Origin: an uncultured Ruminococcus sp. | GTDB taxonomy: Bacteria; Bacillota; Clostridia; Oscillospirales; Acutalibacteraceae | DNA: 5,348 bases | Direction of reading: 5' to 3' | Assembly (NCBI GenBank): GCA_902767285.1 | Contig: CACXHC010000187.1 | Coordinates: 1 to 5,348 of the forward strand | Shown here: positions 1-5,348 of the stretch, piece by piece | Layout of the letters: each line of letters opens with the position of its first letter | How positions within the stretch are numbered: the stretch's first letter is position 1 | The notes under the pieces: generated by a model | What the model saw: the letters and a program-made list of their open reading frames with translations, nothing else | What the model was told of the DNA's origin: nothing | The model's database searches: none | Position numbers and translations under genes: made by a program

Positions 1-822
1 GTTCTGCACTTGTAAATTCTCTGTCACTATCACTTGGTTATCGCTGACAATTTTCAGAGAAATTCTATGCAGATAATCTTTTCTGATGTTAGTTATTTTC
101 TCATAACATTTTGCGATTTTTATCCTTACTTTATGATAATTACTGCTGCCTTTTTTCTTATGTGCTAACTGACGCTGTAGCTTTATCAGCATTTTTTCAT
201 ATTTCCGTAATGTTTTTGGATTTTCGTACTCATCTCCGTTAGAGGTAATGCAGAACTCCTTAATGCCCAAATCCAATCCTATTGCTTTATCGACAGGCGG
301 TAATAATTGATGTATGGTTTCCACAAGAAATGAAACATAATATTTTCCGCTTGGTGTTTGTGAAATAGTTGCTGATTTTATATTACCGTCGAATCGTCTG
401 TGAAGCTTTGCTTTCACCCATTTTACTTTTGGCAGTTTTATTTTATTATTCTCAAAATCAACTCCGATATTTCCGTTTGTATAATTCGTAGTATAGGATT
501 TATGATGATCGTGCTTACTTTTAAATTTCGGATAGCCTGCGTGTTCCTTAAAAAACTTCTTGTAAGCACTATCCATATTGTAAATGGCATTTGTTAGGGC
601 AAATTTATCGACTTCTTTCAGCCATTCATACTGTGATTTCAGTTCCCTGTTGCAGTAATTATTACAATCGGTTTTACTCAACGATTTCTTTTCCTGCTCA
701 TAAGTGTCTTTCCGATAGGCTAATGTCTGATTATATACAAAACGGCAGCAGCCAAATGTTTTGACAAACTGTCTTCTTTGTCCTTCATTCGGATATAACC
801 TATATTTGTATGCCTTTAACAT
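1..822 (-). CDS. tnpB: RNA-guided endonuclease TnpB / OrfB of IS200/IS605 family, 3' part beyond window edge
   Basis: 274 codons are open from the ATG at 820-822 to the window edge, with no stop. The amino end (MLKAYKYRLYPNEGQ, then FGCCRFVYNQTL) is the classic OrfB_IS605 helix-turn-helix start. The RuvC-I motif GLDLGIKEF carries the first catalytic Asp at residue 184. VTENLQVQN at the visible end carries the RuvC-II Glu at residue 268. The zinc-finger region and the third RuvC acidic residue would lie beyond base 1, since the family is usually about 370-420 residues. No frameshift or internal stop is seen. The start is supported by GGAGG at 832-836, nine bases from the ATG. TnpB proteins are nucleases guided by a transposon-end RNA; they cut the donor site after excision and so favour retention of the element. 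Whether this copy is intact cannot be judged. Confidence 0.93.
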   Translation of the reverse strand, partial: MLKAYKYRLYPNEGQRRQFVKTFGCCRFVYNQTLAYRKDTYEQEKKSLSKTDCNNYCNRELKSQYEWLKEVDKFALTNAIYNMDSAYKKFFKEHAGYPKFKSKHDHHKSYTTNYTNGNIGVDFENNKIKLPKVKWVKAKLHRRFDGNIKSATISQTPSGKYYVSFLVETIHQLLPPVDKAIGLDLGIKEFCITSNGDEYENPKTLRKYEKMLIKLQRQLAHKKKGSSNYHKVRIKIAKCYEKITNIRKDYLHRISLKIVSDNQVIVTENLQVQN

Positions 823-886
823 TCGCTGCCACCTCCCTAACCTTGATTTTCTATATATTTACTGAGCGTTTTGTACTCATAAGATT

Positions 887-915
887 ATTGTATCACAAAG
901 CTACGCTTTAGGCAA
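887..915 (-). promoter_or_regulatory. Candidate sigma-A promoter for tnpB
   Basis: On the minus strand, TTGCCT (910-915) and TACAAT (887-892) are separated by exactly 17 bases. A TGA just before the -10 box gives it an extended -10 character. The -35 box overlaps the outer arm of the IS-end hairpin and the last codons of the aminopeptidase gene. It is a sequence match only; read-through from the aminopeptidase promoter could also feed tnpB. Confidence 0.5.
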
Positions 916-2364
916 CCTTAAACCACCGTCTAAAGCCGGTGGGATTGCGGTTGCCATTTCTTCAAAAAATGCCTTGAATGCGAGATATGCCATATATACA
1001 TCGACTTTAGACACAATTTCGTAAGGTGCGTGCATCGAAAGAACAGGCACACCGAGGTCTACGACATCTACATTGTGATTTGCAACATACTTTGCAATGG
1101 TTCCGCCGCCGCCGCCATCGACTTTGCCTAATTCGCCCGTTTGCCAGAGAATTTTCTTATTTTCGAGCATTCTGCGTATAAATCCCATATACTCCGCCGA
1201 TGCGTCCGAAGTATCATATTTTCCGCCCGCACCCGTGTATTTCGTGATTATCACACCGCCATTAAGATAACTTGCGTTGTTCGATTCAAATGCACTTGCG
1301 TAAGTTGGGTCATACGCTGCGTTTACGTCAGCCGAAAGACAAGTGGATTTTGCCATAACATGACGGAATTTTTCGCCGTCAGCTTCTGCCAAATCCTCAA
1401 TAAATGAGTTCAAGAATGATGACTGCATACCTGTGTTGCCTTCCGAACCGATTTCCTCTTTATCACAAAGAAAAGTTATAATCGTATTTTGGGGAGTTTC
1501 TGCTTCAACTGCCGCCATTATTCCCGGATATGCACACACTTTATCATCATGACCGTATGCACCTATAAGACTTCTGTCAAGACCTACGTCACGGGGCGGA
1601 AATGCTGGAACAAGGTCAAGTTCTGCCGAAAGAAAATCCGATTCTATTATGCCGTATTTCTCAAACAGGATATTCAATATATTCAGCTTAACTTGCTCCG
1701 ATTCTTCATCTTGATTGAATGGTCTGCTGCCTATGAGAACATTCAGATTTTCCCCTTCTATCGCCTTAGCCATTGGCTTTGTAGCTTGTTCTTTGTCAAG
1801 GTGTGGAAGAAGATCGGAAACAACAAAACAAGGGTCGTTTTCATCTTCCCCGATGCACACATCAACACACTCGCCGTCAATACGAACAACTCTGCCATGC
1901 AAAGCAAGCGGAATCGTTGTCCACTGATATTTCTTTATTCCGCCGTAATAGTGAGTTTTCAAAAGAGCAAGGTCATTTGTTTCGTAAAGCGGGTTCGGCT
2001 TGAGGTCAAGACGCGGCGAATCAATATGAGCAATAACCAAACGAACTCCGTTTTTTGTGCCGTTTTTGCCTATAACCGCCAGACCAATATTTTTTCCTCT
2101 GTTGATAACATAAATTTTATCGCCGGCATTGTATTTTTTGCCTTGCTCGTATTCAACGAATCCGTTTTCTTTGGCGATTTTCTCAGTTGTGCGAACGGCT
2201 TCACGCTCGACTTTGCTTGTTTTCATAAATTGCTTGTAGCCCTCGCAGAATTTGTCTGCTTTGGATAAATCTTCTTTATCGAGAGTCAATTTTCCCGAAG
2301 GTTTTTTTGCGGCGAGTTTTTCCTTAAGCTCGCTTGCTTGTGATTTTTCTTTTTTCTCAGACAT
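901..2364 (-). CDS. M18 family aminopeptidase (aspartyl-type), carboxyl tail replaced by IS sequence
   Basis: This is a 487-residue cytosolic zinc aminopeptidase of family M18 (peptidase_M18; yeast Ape1, human DNPEP and bacterial ApeA/ApeB relatives), which removes amino-terminal residues, often acidic ones, from peptides. The metal-site motifs are all visible: AHIDSPRLD with His113, GHDDK with Asp273, DKEEIGSEG with general base Glu303 and ligand Glu304, SADVN with Asp346, and LSMHAPYE with His445. The Gly-rich run at about 417-421 is also typical. Family similarity ends at KAFFEE (about 464-469). The following residues MATAIPPALDGGLRLPKA and the TAG stop are encoded by the IS end hairpin at 911-955. 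The native stop has presumably been displaced to the far side of the element. Without the tail the protein is about 470 residues, normal for the clostridial subgroup. The start is supported by AAAGGA (2376-2381), 11 bases upstream. The enzyme is probably still active, because the catalytic core is complete. Confidence 0.95.
   Translation of the reverse strand: MSEKKEKSQASELKEKLAAKKPSGKLTLDKEDLSKADKFCEGYKQFMKTSKVEREAVRTTEKIAKENGFVEYEQGKKYNAGDKIYVINRGKNIGLAVIGKNGTKNGVRLVIAHIDSPRLDLKPNPLYETNDLALLKTHYYGGIKKYQWTTIPLALHGRVVRIDGECVDVCIGEDENDPCFVVSDLLPHLDKEQATKPMAKAIEGENLNVLIGSRPFNQDEESEQVKLNILNILFEKYGIIESDFLSAELDLVPAFPPRDVGLDRSLIGAYGHDDKVCAYPGIMAAVEAETPQNTIITFLCDKEEIGSEGNTGMQSSFLNSFIEDLAEADGEKFRHVMAKSTCLSADVNAAYDPTYASAFESNNASYLNGGVIITKYTGAGGKYDTSDASAEYMGFIRRMLENKKILWQTGELGKVDGGGGGTIAKYVANHNVDVVDLGVPVLSMHAPYEIVSKVDVYMAYLAFKAFFEEMATAIPPALDGGLRLPKA
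911..955 (-). repeat. Subterminal imperfect hairpin of the IS200/IS605 end
   Basis: The outer arms GGCAACC (911-917) and GGTTGCC (949-955) are perfectly complementary over 7 bp. Inside them, CCACCGTC (923-930) pairs with GCCGGTGG (935-942) around a TAAA loop with one mismatch (929/936). An asymmetric internal loop (918-922 and 943-948) separates the two stems. This architecture is typical of the structures bound by TnpA at IS200/IS605 ends. The hairpin lies within the reading frame of the neighbouring aminopeptidase gene. Confidence 0.8.
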
Positions 2365-2413
2365 TCAAATACATATCCTTTCTCTTGAAATAGATGTTTT
2401 TTGGGTTGATTTT

Positions 2414-2441
2414 ATTATATCACATATCAACTAAAAATCAA
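2414..2441 (-). promoter_or_regulatory. Candidate sigma-A promoter for the aminopeptidase gene
   Basis: On the minus strand, TTGATT (2436-2441) and a perfect TATAAT (2414-2419) are separated by 16 bases. The -35 box overlaps the TGA stop codon of the dihydrouridine synthase gene. Initiation would fall at about 2407, giving a short leader before the ATG at 2364. This suggests the aminopeptidase can be transcribed independently of the upstream gene. Confidence 0.6.
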
Positions 2442-3406
2442 CACAAATATTGACGATACACTTCGGCAACAAGGCTCTCCAATTCCGCAAAAGTTTTCAG
2501 CGAACAAGCTCTTTTGCGAAATGTCGATGCCCCGTGAAATCCCTTTAGATACCAGCCAACGTGCTTTCTTGCCTCTCTTATGGCGATTTCTTCGCCCTTA
2601 TAATCGCAAACAAGTTTGATATGCCTAAGCATAACAGATAAACGCTGTTCTATTGTCGGATTCGGGATTTGCTTTTCGTTCTCAAACCAAGAATCTATTT
2701 GCAAAAATATCCACGGATTCCCCAAAGCTCCTCTGCCTATCATAACGAAATCACAGCCGGTTTGCTCGTACATTCTCTGAGCGTCCTCAGCCGAAATTAC
2801 ATCGCCGTTGCCAATCACTGGAATTTTGACCGCATTTTTAACTTGTTTGATTATATTCCAATCAACAGGCGGTTGATACTGCTGACTTCGGGTTCTGCCA
2901 TGAACAGCAACCGCCGCCGCACCATTCGCCTCACAGATTTTTGCAACTTCGACAGCATTCACGGAATTTTCGTCCCACCCCTTGCGAATCTTCACAGTAA
3001 CGGGAATTTCAACAGCAGACGAAACCGCCTTCACTATTTCTCCGCAGAGAGTCGGATTTTTCATCAATGCCGATCCACAGCCGTTTCCGCTGACTTTCGG
3101 AGCAGGACACCCCATGTTTATATCAATAAAATCGGGAGCATATTCAAGAGCCTTCTCCGCCGCAAGAGCCATCGTTTTCGGGTCGTTTCCGAAGAGCTGA
3201 ACACCGCACGGACGCTCCTTGTCTGAAATCTGCATAAGTTGTTCGGTTTTTTCGCTTTTATACTCAAGACCTTTGGAGCTTACCATTTCGGTGACCGTAT
3301 ACGATGCACCGAAATCCGTACAAAGTTCTCTGAAAGCTCTGTCGGCTACTCCCGCCATAGGAGCAAGGGCGGCGAACCCCTTTATCTCCACATTTCCAAT
3401 AAACAT
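2438..3406 (-). CDS. dusB: tRNA-dihydrouridine synthase, DusB type
   Basis: This 322-residue FMN enzyme uses NADPH to reduce a D-loop uridine of tRNA to dihydrouridine; E. coli DusB acts at U17. The TIM-barrel landmarks are in order: APMAGV at 15-20, Gln70 in GVQLFG, DINMGCPAPKV with catalytic Cys100, Lys139 in VKIRKGW, HGRTR at 169-173 with FMN-site His169, GNGDV at 199-203, and MIGRGALGNPW at 222-232. The carboxyl helical domain contains REARKHVGWYLKG (278-290), the signature shared by the DusB/NifR3 group. Length matches E. coli DusB (321). The start is supported by GGGAG (3417-3421) with 10-base spacing and by the conserved opening FIGNVEIKG. The gene lies 62 bases downstream of tRNA-Gly on the same strand, with a terminator between, and I see no separate promoter. 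The subgroup assignment is good, but the uridine position modified is not proven. Confidence 0.95.
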   Translation of the reverse strand: MFIGNVEIKGFAALAPMAGVADRAFRELCTDFGASYTVTEMVSSKGLEYKSEKTEQLMQISDKERPCGVQLFGNDPKTMALAAEKALEYAPDFIDINMGCPAPKVSGNGCGSALMKNPTLCGEIVKAVSSAVEIPVTVKIRKGWDENSVNAVEVAKICEANGAAAVAVHGRTRSQQYQPPVDWNIIKQVKNAVKIPVIGNGDVISAEDAQRMYEQTGCDFVMIGRGALGNPWIFLQIDSWFENEKQIPNPTIEQRLSVMLRHIKLVCDYKGEEIAIREARKHVGWYLKGFHGASTFRKRACSLKTFAELESLVAEVYRQYLC

Positions 3407-3425
3407 AAAACGAACACTCCCGTAT

Positions 3426-3461
3426 AAAAAATTAACCTCCTCGGCTTTCGCTAAGGAGGTT
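3426..3461 (-). terminator. Intrinsic terminator after tRNA-Gly
   Basis: AACCTCCT (3434-3441) pairs perfectly with AGGAGGTT (3454-3461). The stem continues inward through a C/A mismatch and three more pairs to a TTTC loop. On the minus strand the stem is followed by AA and six Ts (3431 down to 3426). This fits a rho-independent terminator for the tRNA transcript. It sits between the tRNA and dusB, so dusB would need read-through. On the plus strand only a run of four Ts follows, which is weaker. Confidence 0.72.
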
Positions 3462-3468
3462 TTTCAAG

Positions 3469-3541
3469 AGCGGATGACGAGGCTCGAACTCGCTACCTCC
3501 ACCTTGGCAAGGTGGCGCTCTACCAGATGAGCTACATCCGC
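3469..3541 (-). tRNA. tRNA-Gly, anticodon GCC
   Basis: The 73-base cloverleaf is complete. Acceptor stem GCGGATG/CATCCGC is 7 bp with no mismatch. The D arm is GCTC-ATCTGGTA-GAGC. The anticodon stem CCACC/GGTGG encloses TTGCCAA, placing anticodon GCC at 3506-3508, which reads GGC and GGU glycine codons. The T arm is GCGAG-TTCGAGC-CTCGT with one G-U pair. The discriminator is U, as usual for bacterial tRNA-Gly. The 3' CCA is not encoded (the following bases are CTT), so it must be added by tRNA nucleotidyltransferase. Confidence 0.97.
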
Positions 3542-3559
3542 ATTCACAACTGCGTTGAT

Positions 3560-3588
3560 ATTATATCAATATTATGAGGATTTGTCAA
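3560..3588 (-). promoter_or_regulatory. Consensus sigma-A promoter for tRNA-Gly
   Basis: On the minus strand, TTGACA (3583-3588) and TATAAT (3560-3565) are both perfect matches, separated by the ideal 17 bases. Initiation would be at about 3553, roughly a dozen bases upstream of the mature tRNA 5' end. A perfect promoter fits a stable-RNA gene. It is also the only good promoter I see upstream of dusB. Confidence 0.85.
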
Positions 3589-3619
3589 TACTTTTTTTAA
3601 AAAATTTTTATATTTTGGC

Positions 3620-3648
3620 TTGACAAGTCATAAAAAACATGATAGTAT
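3620..3648 (+). promoter_or_regulatory. Sigma-A promoter for the T-box leader and trpB
   Basis: A perfect TTGACA (3620-3625) is followed after 17 bases by TAGTAT (3643-3648, 4 of 6 matches to TATAAT). An A/T-rich block (3589-3616) lies upstream and could act as an UP element shared with the divergent tRNA promoter. Initiation at about 3655 would place the start just before the first leader stem. Confidence 0.7.
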
Positions 3649-3668
3649 AAAATCACAATTTACAAACC

Positions 3669-3948
3669 GTTGAAGCGAGAGTAAAAATAAGTAAAGAGCA
3701 TACAGAGAGCCTGCGTTGCTGAGAGTCGGGTTGTGACTGCTTATTATAATGGTTCGCTGAGGGCATAGTCAAAGGTGATTTTCGCCGAGTATTCTATGAC
3801 GTGTTGGCTTACGTTAGTAGTCGGGAATATGTTTGTATTCCGCAAAGTGCGTGATTGTTTATCACGAATCAAGGTGGCACCACGGTACGATTATTTTGAT
3901 TAACCGTCCTTGACAGAGATTCAGTATACTCTGTCAAGGATTTTTTTT
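3669..3948 (+). promoter_or_regulatory. T-box riboswitch leader, tryptophan-specific (UGG specifier)
   Basis: Most of the 427 bases between the tRNA gene and trpB are taken up by this leader. Stem I base is AGCGA (3674-3678) with TCGCT (3754-3758). An AGTA S-turn strand follows, and ATAAGTA (3687-3693) pairs with TGCTTAT (about 3738-3744). The specifier loop on the 3' side contains UGG at 3750-3752, the Trp codon. The AGAGAG element (3704-3709) lies in the distal arm. Later hairpins are GGAATA/TATTCC (3824-3841) and CGTGAT/ATCACG (3850-3866, probably stem III). The T-box AAGGTGGCACCACGGT spans 3871-3886. Its UGGC bulge can pair with the GCCA 3' end of a tRNA with discriminator G, as in tRNA-Trp. 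Antiterminator: AAGG (3871-3874) with CCTT (3908-3911), and ACGGT (3882-3886) with ACCGT (3903-3907). Uncharged tRNA-Trp should stabilise the antiterminator and switch on trpB. Confidence 0.93.
3907..3948 (+). terminator. Regulated intrinsic terminator of the T-box leader
   Basis: TCCTTGACAGAG (3907-3918) and CTCTGTCAAGGA (3929-3940) form a perfect 12-bp stem with a 10-base loop, followed directly by eight Ts (3941-3948). Bases 3907-3911 are also needed for the antiterminator helix, so the two structures exclude each other. When tRNA-Trp is charged, transcription should stop here, about 20 bases before the trpB start codon. Confidence 0.92.
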
Positions 3949-3968
3949 ACAGAAAAGGAGATTTTATT

Positions 3969-5138
3969 ATGTCAAAAGGAAAATTTGGTATTCACGGCGG
4001 TCAGTATATCCCCGAAACATTAATGAACGCAGTGAACGAACTCGAAACAGCATACAATCACTACAAAAACGACCCTGAGTTCAACGCAGAACTTACAGAA
4101 CTTTTCAACGATTACGCAGGCAGACCCTCTCGCCTGTACTACGCAAAAAAAATGACCGAAGATTTAGGCGGTGCAAAAATCTATCTCAAGCGAGAAGACC
4201 TTAATTTCACGGGAGCCCACAAAATAAATAATGTTCTTGGTCAAGCACTCCTCGCCAAAAAGATGGGCAAAACTCGAGTTATCGCCGAAACAGGAGCAGG
4301 ACAACACGGAGTAGCAACAGCAACAGCGGCGGCATTTTTCGGCATGGAGTGCGAAGTCTTTATGGGAAAAGAAGATATAATCCGCCAGTCGCTGAACGTA
4401 TACAAAATGGAACTTCTCGGAGCAAAGGTTCACTCAGTAGAAACAGGCACAGGAACTCTCAAAGATGCCGTAAGCGAAGCCATGAGAGAATGGACTTCCC
4501 GCATTGACGACACCCATTATGTACTTGGCTCGGCGGTAGGGCCTCACCCCTTCCCAATAATCGTTCGAGATTTCCAGTCAGTCATATCAAAAGAAATCAA
4601 AGAACAGCTCGCCCAAAAAGAGGGCAGACTTCCGACAGCGGTTGTTGCTTGTGTCGGAGGCGGTTCAAACTCCATAGGAGCTTTTTATAATTTTATTGAA
4701 GATAAAGACGTTCGACTCATCGGCTGTGAAGCTGCGGGCAGAGGTATCGATACTTTTGAAACTGCGGCAACAATATCAACGGGCAGAGTAGGTATTTTCC
4801 ACGGCATGAAGAGTTATTTTTGTCAAGACGAGTTCGGACAAATTGCCCCTGTTTACTCCATATCGGCAGGGCTTGACTATCCGGGAATAGGCCCCGAACA
4901 CGCCGGACTTCACGACTCAGGCAGAGCCGAATATGTAGCCATCACCGATGACGAAGCCGTTGACGCTTTCGAGTATCTTTCACGCACAGAAGGAATTATT
5001 CCCGCAATCGAAAGTGCCCACGCAGTCGCACACGTTAGAAAAATCGCTCCCAAAATGAGCAAAAACGATATTATTGTCGTCGTCATCTCCGGCAGAGGCG
5101 ACAAAGACTGTATGTCTATCGCACAATACCGCCAGTAA
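3969..5138 (+). CDS. trpB: Tryptophan synthase beta chain
   Basis: This 389-residue PLP enzyme condenses indole with L-serine to make L-tryptophan, normally in an alpha2-beta2 complex with TrpA. The opening [17 protein letters not shown] is characteristic of TrpB1. The PLP lysine is Lys85 in TGAHKINN, catalytic Glu107 is in AETGAGQHG, the phosphate-binding loop is GGGSNSIG at 230-237, and Asp303 lies in [11 protein letters not shown]. Glu348 and Ser375 in the last 45 residues match the usual cofactor-contact positions. The length is normal, and nothing is truncated. AAGGAG (3955-3960) lies eight bases before the ATG. The gene is controlled by the Trp T-box and no trpA follows within the window. 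It is apparently monocistronic, since a repeat and a terminator-like stem come next. TrpA may be encoded elsewhere, or the enzyme may use free indole. Confidence 0.97.
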   Translation: MSKGKFGIHGGQYIPETLMNAVNELETAYNHYKNDPEFNAELTELFNDYAGRPSRLYYAKKMTEDLGGAKIYLKREDLNFTGAHKINNVLGQALLAKKMGKTRVIAETGAGQHGVATATAAAFFGMECEVFMGKEDIIRQSLNVYKMELLGAKVHSVETGTGTLKDAVSEAMREWTSRIDDTHYVLGSAVGPHPFPIIVRDFQSVISKEIKEQLAQKEGRLPTAVVACVGGGSNSIGAFYNFIEDKDVRLIGCEAAGRGIDTFETAATISTGRVGIFHGMKSYFCQDEFGQIAPVYSISAGLDYPGIGPEHAGLHDSGRAEYVAITDDEAVDAFEYLSRTEGIIPAIESAHAVAHVRKIAPKMSKNDIIVVVISGRGDKDCMSIAQYRQ

Positions 5139-5158
5139 CTTTTGCCCACCTGCTTTCT

Positions 5159-5211
5159 CGGGGGCTGCCGCCCCCGAACCCCCGCCTTCTTTTTTTTGAA
5201 AAAAAAAGAAG
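5159..5211. repeat. Composite palindromic intergenic repeat (GC-rich hairpin plus T/A-tract hairpin)
   Basis: Two adjacent hairpins are seen. CGGGGGC (5159-5165) pairs with GCCCCCG (5170-5176) around TGCC, followed by AACCCCC. Then CTTCTTTTTTTT (5186-5197) pairs with AAAAAAAAGAAG (5200-5211) around a two-base loop. Base composition shifts abruptly from the flanking sequence. I recall similar GC-hairpin/poly-T units recurring between genes in clostridial genomes, and they produce spurious reading frames rich in Lys/Arg/Pro. The repeat nature is therefore partly from memory. Either hairpin could also help terminate trpB, the T-run following the first stem at a distance of 13 bases. Confidence 0.55.
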
Positions 5212-5348
5212 CAAAAAAAACTTTTACTATATAAATTTTATGTGTTACAACTAACTTTCTATAAGCTAAAACAAATCCGACTGCAAACAACGCAGTCGGA
5301 TTTGTTGTTATGGTATTTAGTAAATATTATTCCGCAGATGTACACTCA
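5212..5348. other. Gene-free tail of the window, apart from the stem at 5270-5310
   Basis: There is no supported coding region here. Bases 5221-5269 are A/T-rich spacer. On the minus strand the last bases could read Glu-Cys-Thr-Ser-Ala-Glu followed by TAA (5327-5329). This might be the carboxyl end of a converging gene beyond the window. Six codons are far too few to support a call. Confidence 0.4.
5270..5310. terminator. Strong 15-bp stem, probable (bidirectional) terminator
   Basis: AACAAATCCGACTGC (5270-5284) is perfectly complementary to GCAGTCGGATTTGTT (5292-5306), with a seven-base AAACAAC loop. On the plus strand it is followed by GTTATGG, only modestly T-rich. On the minus strand it is followed by TTTAGC. 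It would end the trpB transcript about 130 bases past the stop codon, and could also serve a converging gene from the right. The stem itself is certain; its terminator role is inferred, since the T-tracts are short. Confidence 0.6.

Larger units (their letters stand above)
1..957 (-). mobile_element. IS200/IS605-family insertion sequence, TnpB-only (IS1341-like), one end plus most of the body
   Basis: The segment holds a TnpB gene preceded (on the minus strand) by a subterminal imperfect hairpin at 911-955. Such hairpins mark the ends of IS200/IS605 elements, where the Y1 transposase TnpA recognises them as single-stranded DNA. Only about 90 bases separate the tnpB start from the hairpin, so there is no tnpA upstream of tnpB. 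The visible part therefore fits the TnpB-only IS1341 type, which would depend on a TnpA supplied in trans. The exact outer boundary is not determined. It must lie at or just beyond 955, because the outer stem arm ends there and aminopeptidase family conservation resumes at about 960. The other end, with the right hairpin and the probable guide-RNA region at the 3' end of tnpB, lies outside the window. Confidence 0.82.

Noticed and set aside
400..597. Small plus-strand frame opposite tnpB
   Set aside because: It lies inside the tnpB coding region, starts without a ribosome binding site, and has A/T-driven Phe/Ile-rich composition.
911..955. Hairpin as an intrinsic terminator of the aminopeptidase gene
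   Set aside because: It lies before the stop codon, has no T-run after it on the minus strand, and matches the two-part stem of an IS200/IS605 end better.
1489..2268. Long plus-strand open frame (259 codons) opposite the aminopeptidase
   Set aside because: It is antisense to a gene with complete M18 motifs. Its translation is rich in Cys, Phe, Lys and Arg with no recognisable domain, and it lacks a convincing ribosome binding site.
2669..3226. Plus-strand open frame (185 codons) opposite dusB
   Set aside because: It is a shadow of a well-supported FMN enzyme gene, with low-complexity composition and no family motif.
3469..3541. The neighbouring tRNA as ligand of the adjacent T-box
   Set aside because: The tRNA anticodon is GCC (Gly) with discriminator U. 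The leader specifier is UGG and its bulge UGGC needs discriminator G, which fits tRNA-Trp, so adjacency is coincidental.
4910..5290. Minus-strand open frame (126 codons) running through the repeat and the trpB 3' end
   Set aside because: Its KKKKAG/RQPPR stretch comes from the two-hairpin repeat and the rest is antisense to conserved TrpB codons.
5327..5348. Carboxyl end of a converging minus-strand gene (reads ECTSAE then stop)
   Set aside because: Only six codons are visible. The placement after a terminator-like stem is suggestive but not enough to call a gene.

Overview
The window looks like chromosomal DNA from a low-to-moderate GC Firmicute, most likely a gut or rumen clostridium. Three things support this: a complete tRNA-sensing T-box leader, AAGGAG-type ribosome binding sites, and close-to-consensus sigma-A promoters. 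The GC-rich/A-tract inverted repeat near the right end resembles intergenic repeats I associate with Oscillospiraceae/Ruminococcaceae genomes. That placement is an inference and no taxon can be fixed from the sequence alone.

Layout. Bases 1-955 or slightly more are one end of an IS200/IS605-type element. It carries a tnpB gene on the minus strand, cut off by the left window edge, and has no room for a tnpA gene upstream of tnpB. Its hairpin end (911-955) runs directly into an M18 aminopeptidase gene (901-2364, minus), so the last ~17 codons and the stop codon of that gene are made of insertion-sequence DNA. Upstream on the same strand lie a tRNA-dihydrouridine synthase of the DusB type (2438-3406) and a tRNA-Gly(GCC) gene (3469-3541), separated by an intrinsic terminator. 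The tRNA has a perfect TTGACA-17-TATAAT promoter.

Divergent from the tRNA, the plus strand carries a promoter (3620-3648) and a ~280-base T-box leader. Its specifier codon is UGG (Trp), and it ends in mutually exclusive antiterminator and terminator hairpins. It controls trpB (3969-5138), the tryptophan synthase beta chain, with no trpA next to it. The final 210 bases hold no convincing gene. They contain a composite palindromic repeat (5159-5211) and a strong 15-bp stem that probably terminates transcription (5270-5310).

How the parts relate. The tRNA-Gly promoter is probably the only promoter able to supply dusB, which would couple a tRNA with a tRNA-modifying enzyme. The aminopeptidase has its own promoter overlapping the dusB stop codon. 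trpB is induced when uncharged tRNA-Trp accumulates. The insertion sequence is the one clearly recent event, and it has rewritten the carboxyl end of a housekeeping peptidase. I found no CRISPR array, defence island or clear undescribed multi-gene system here.
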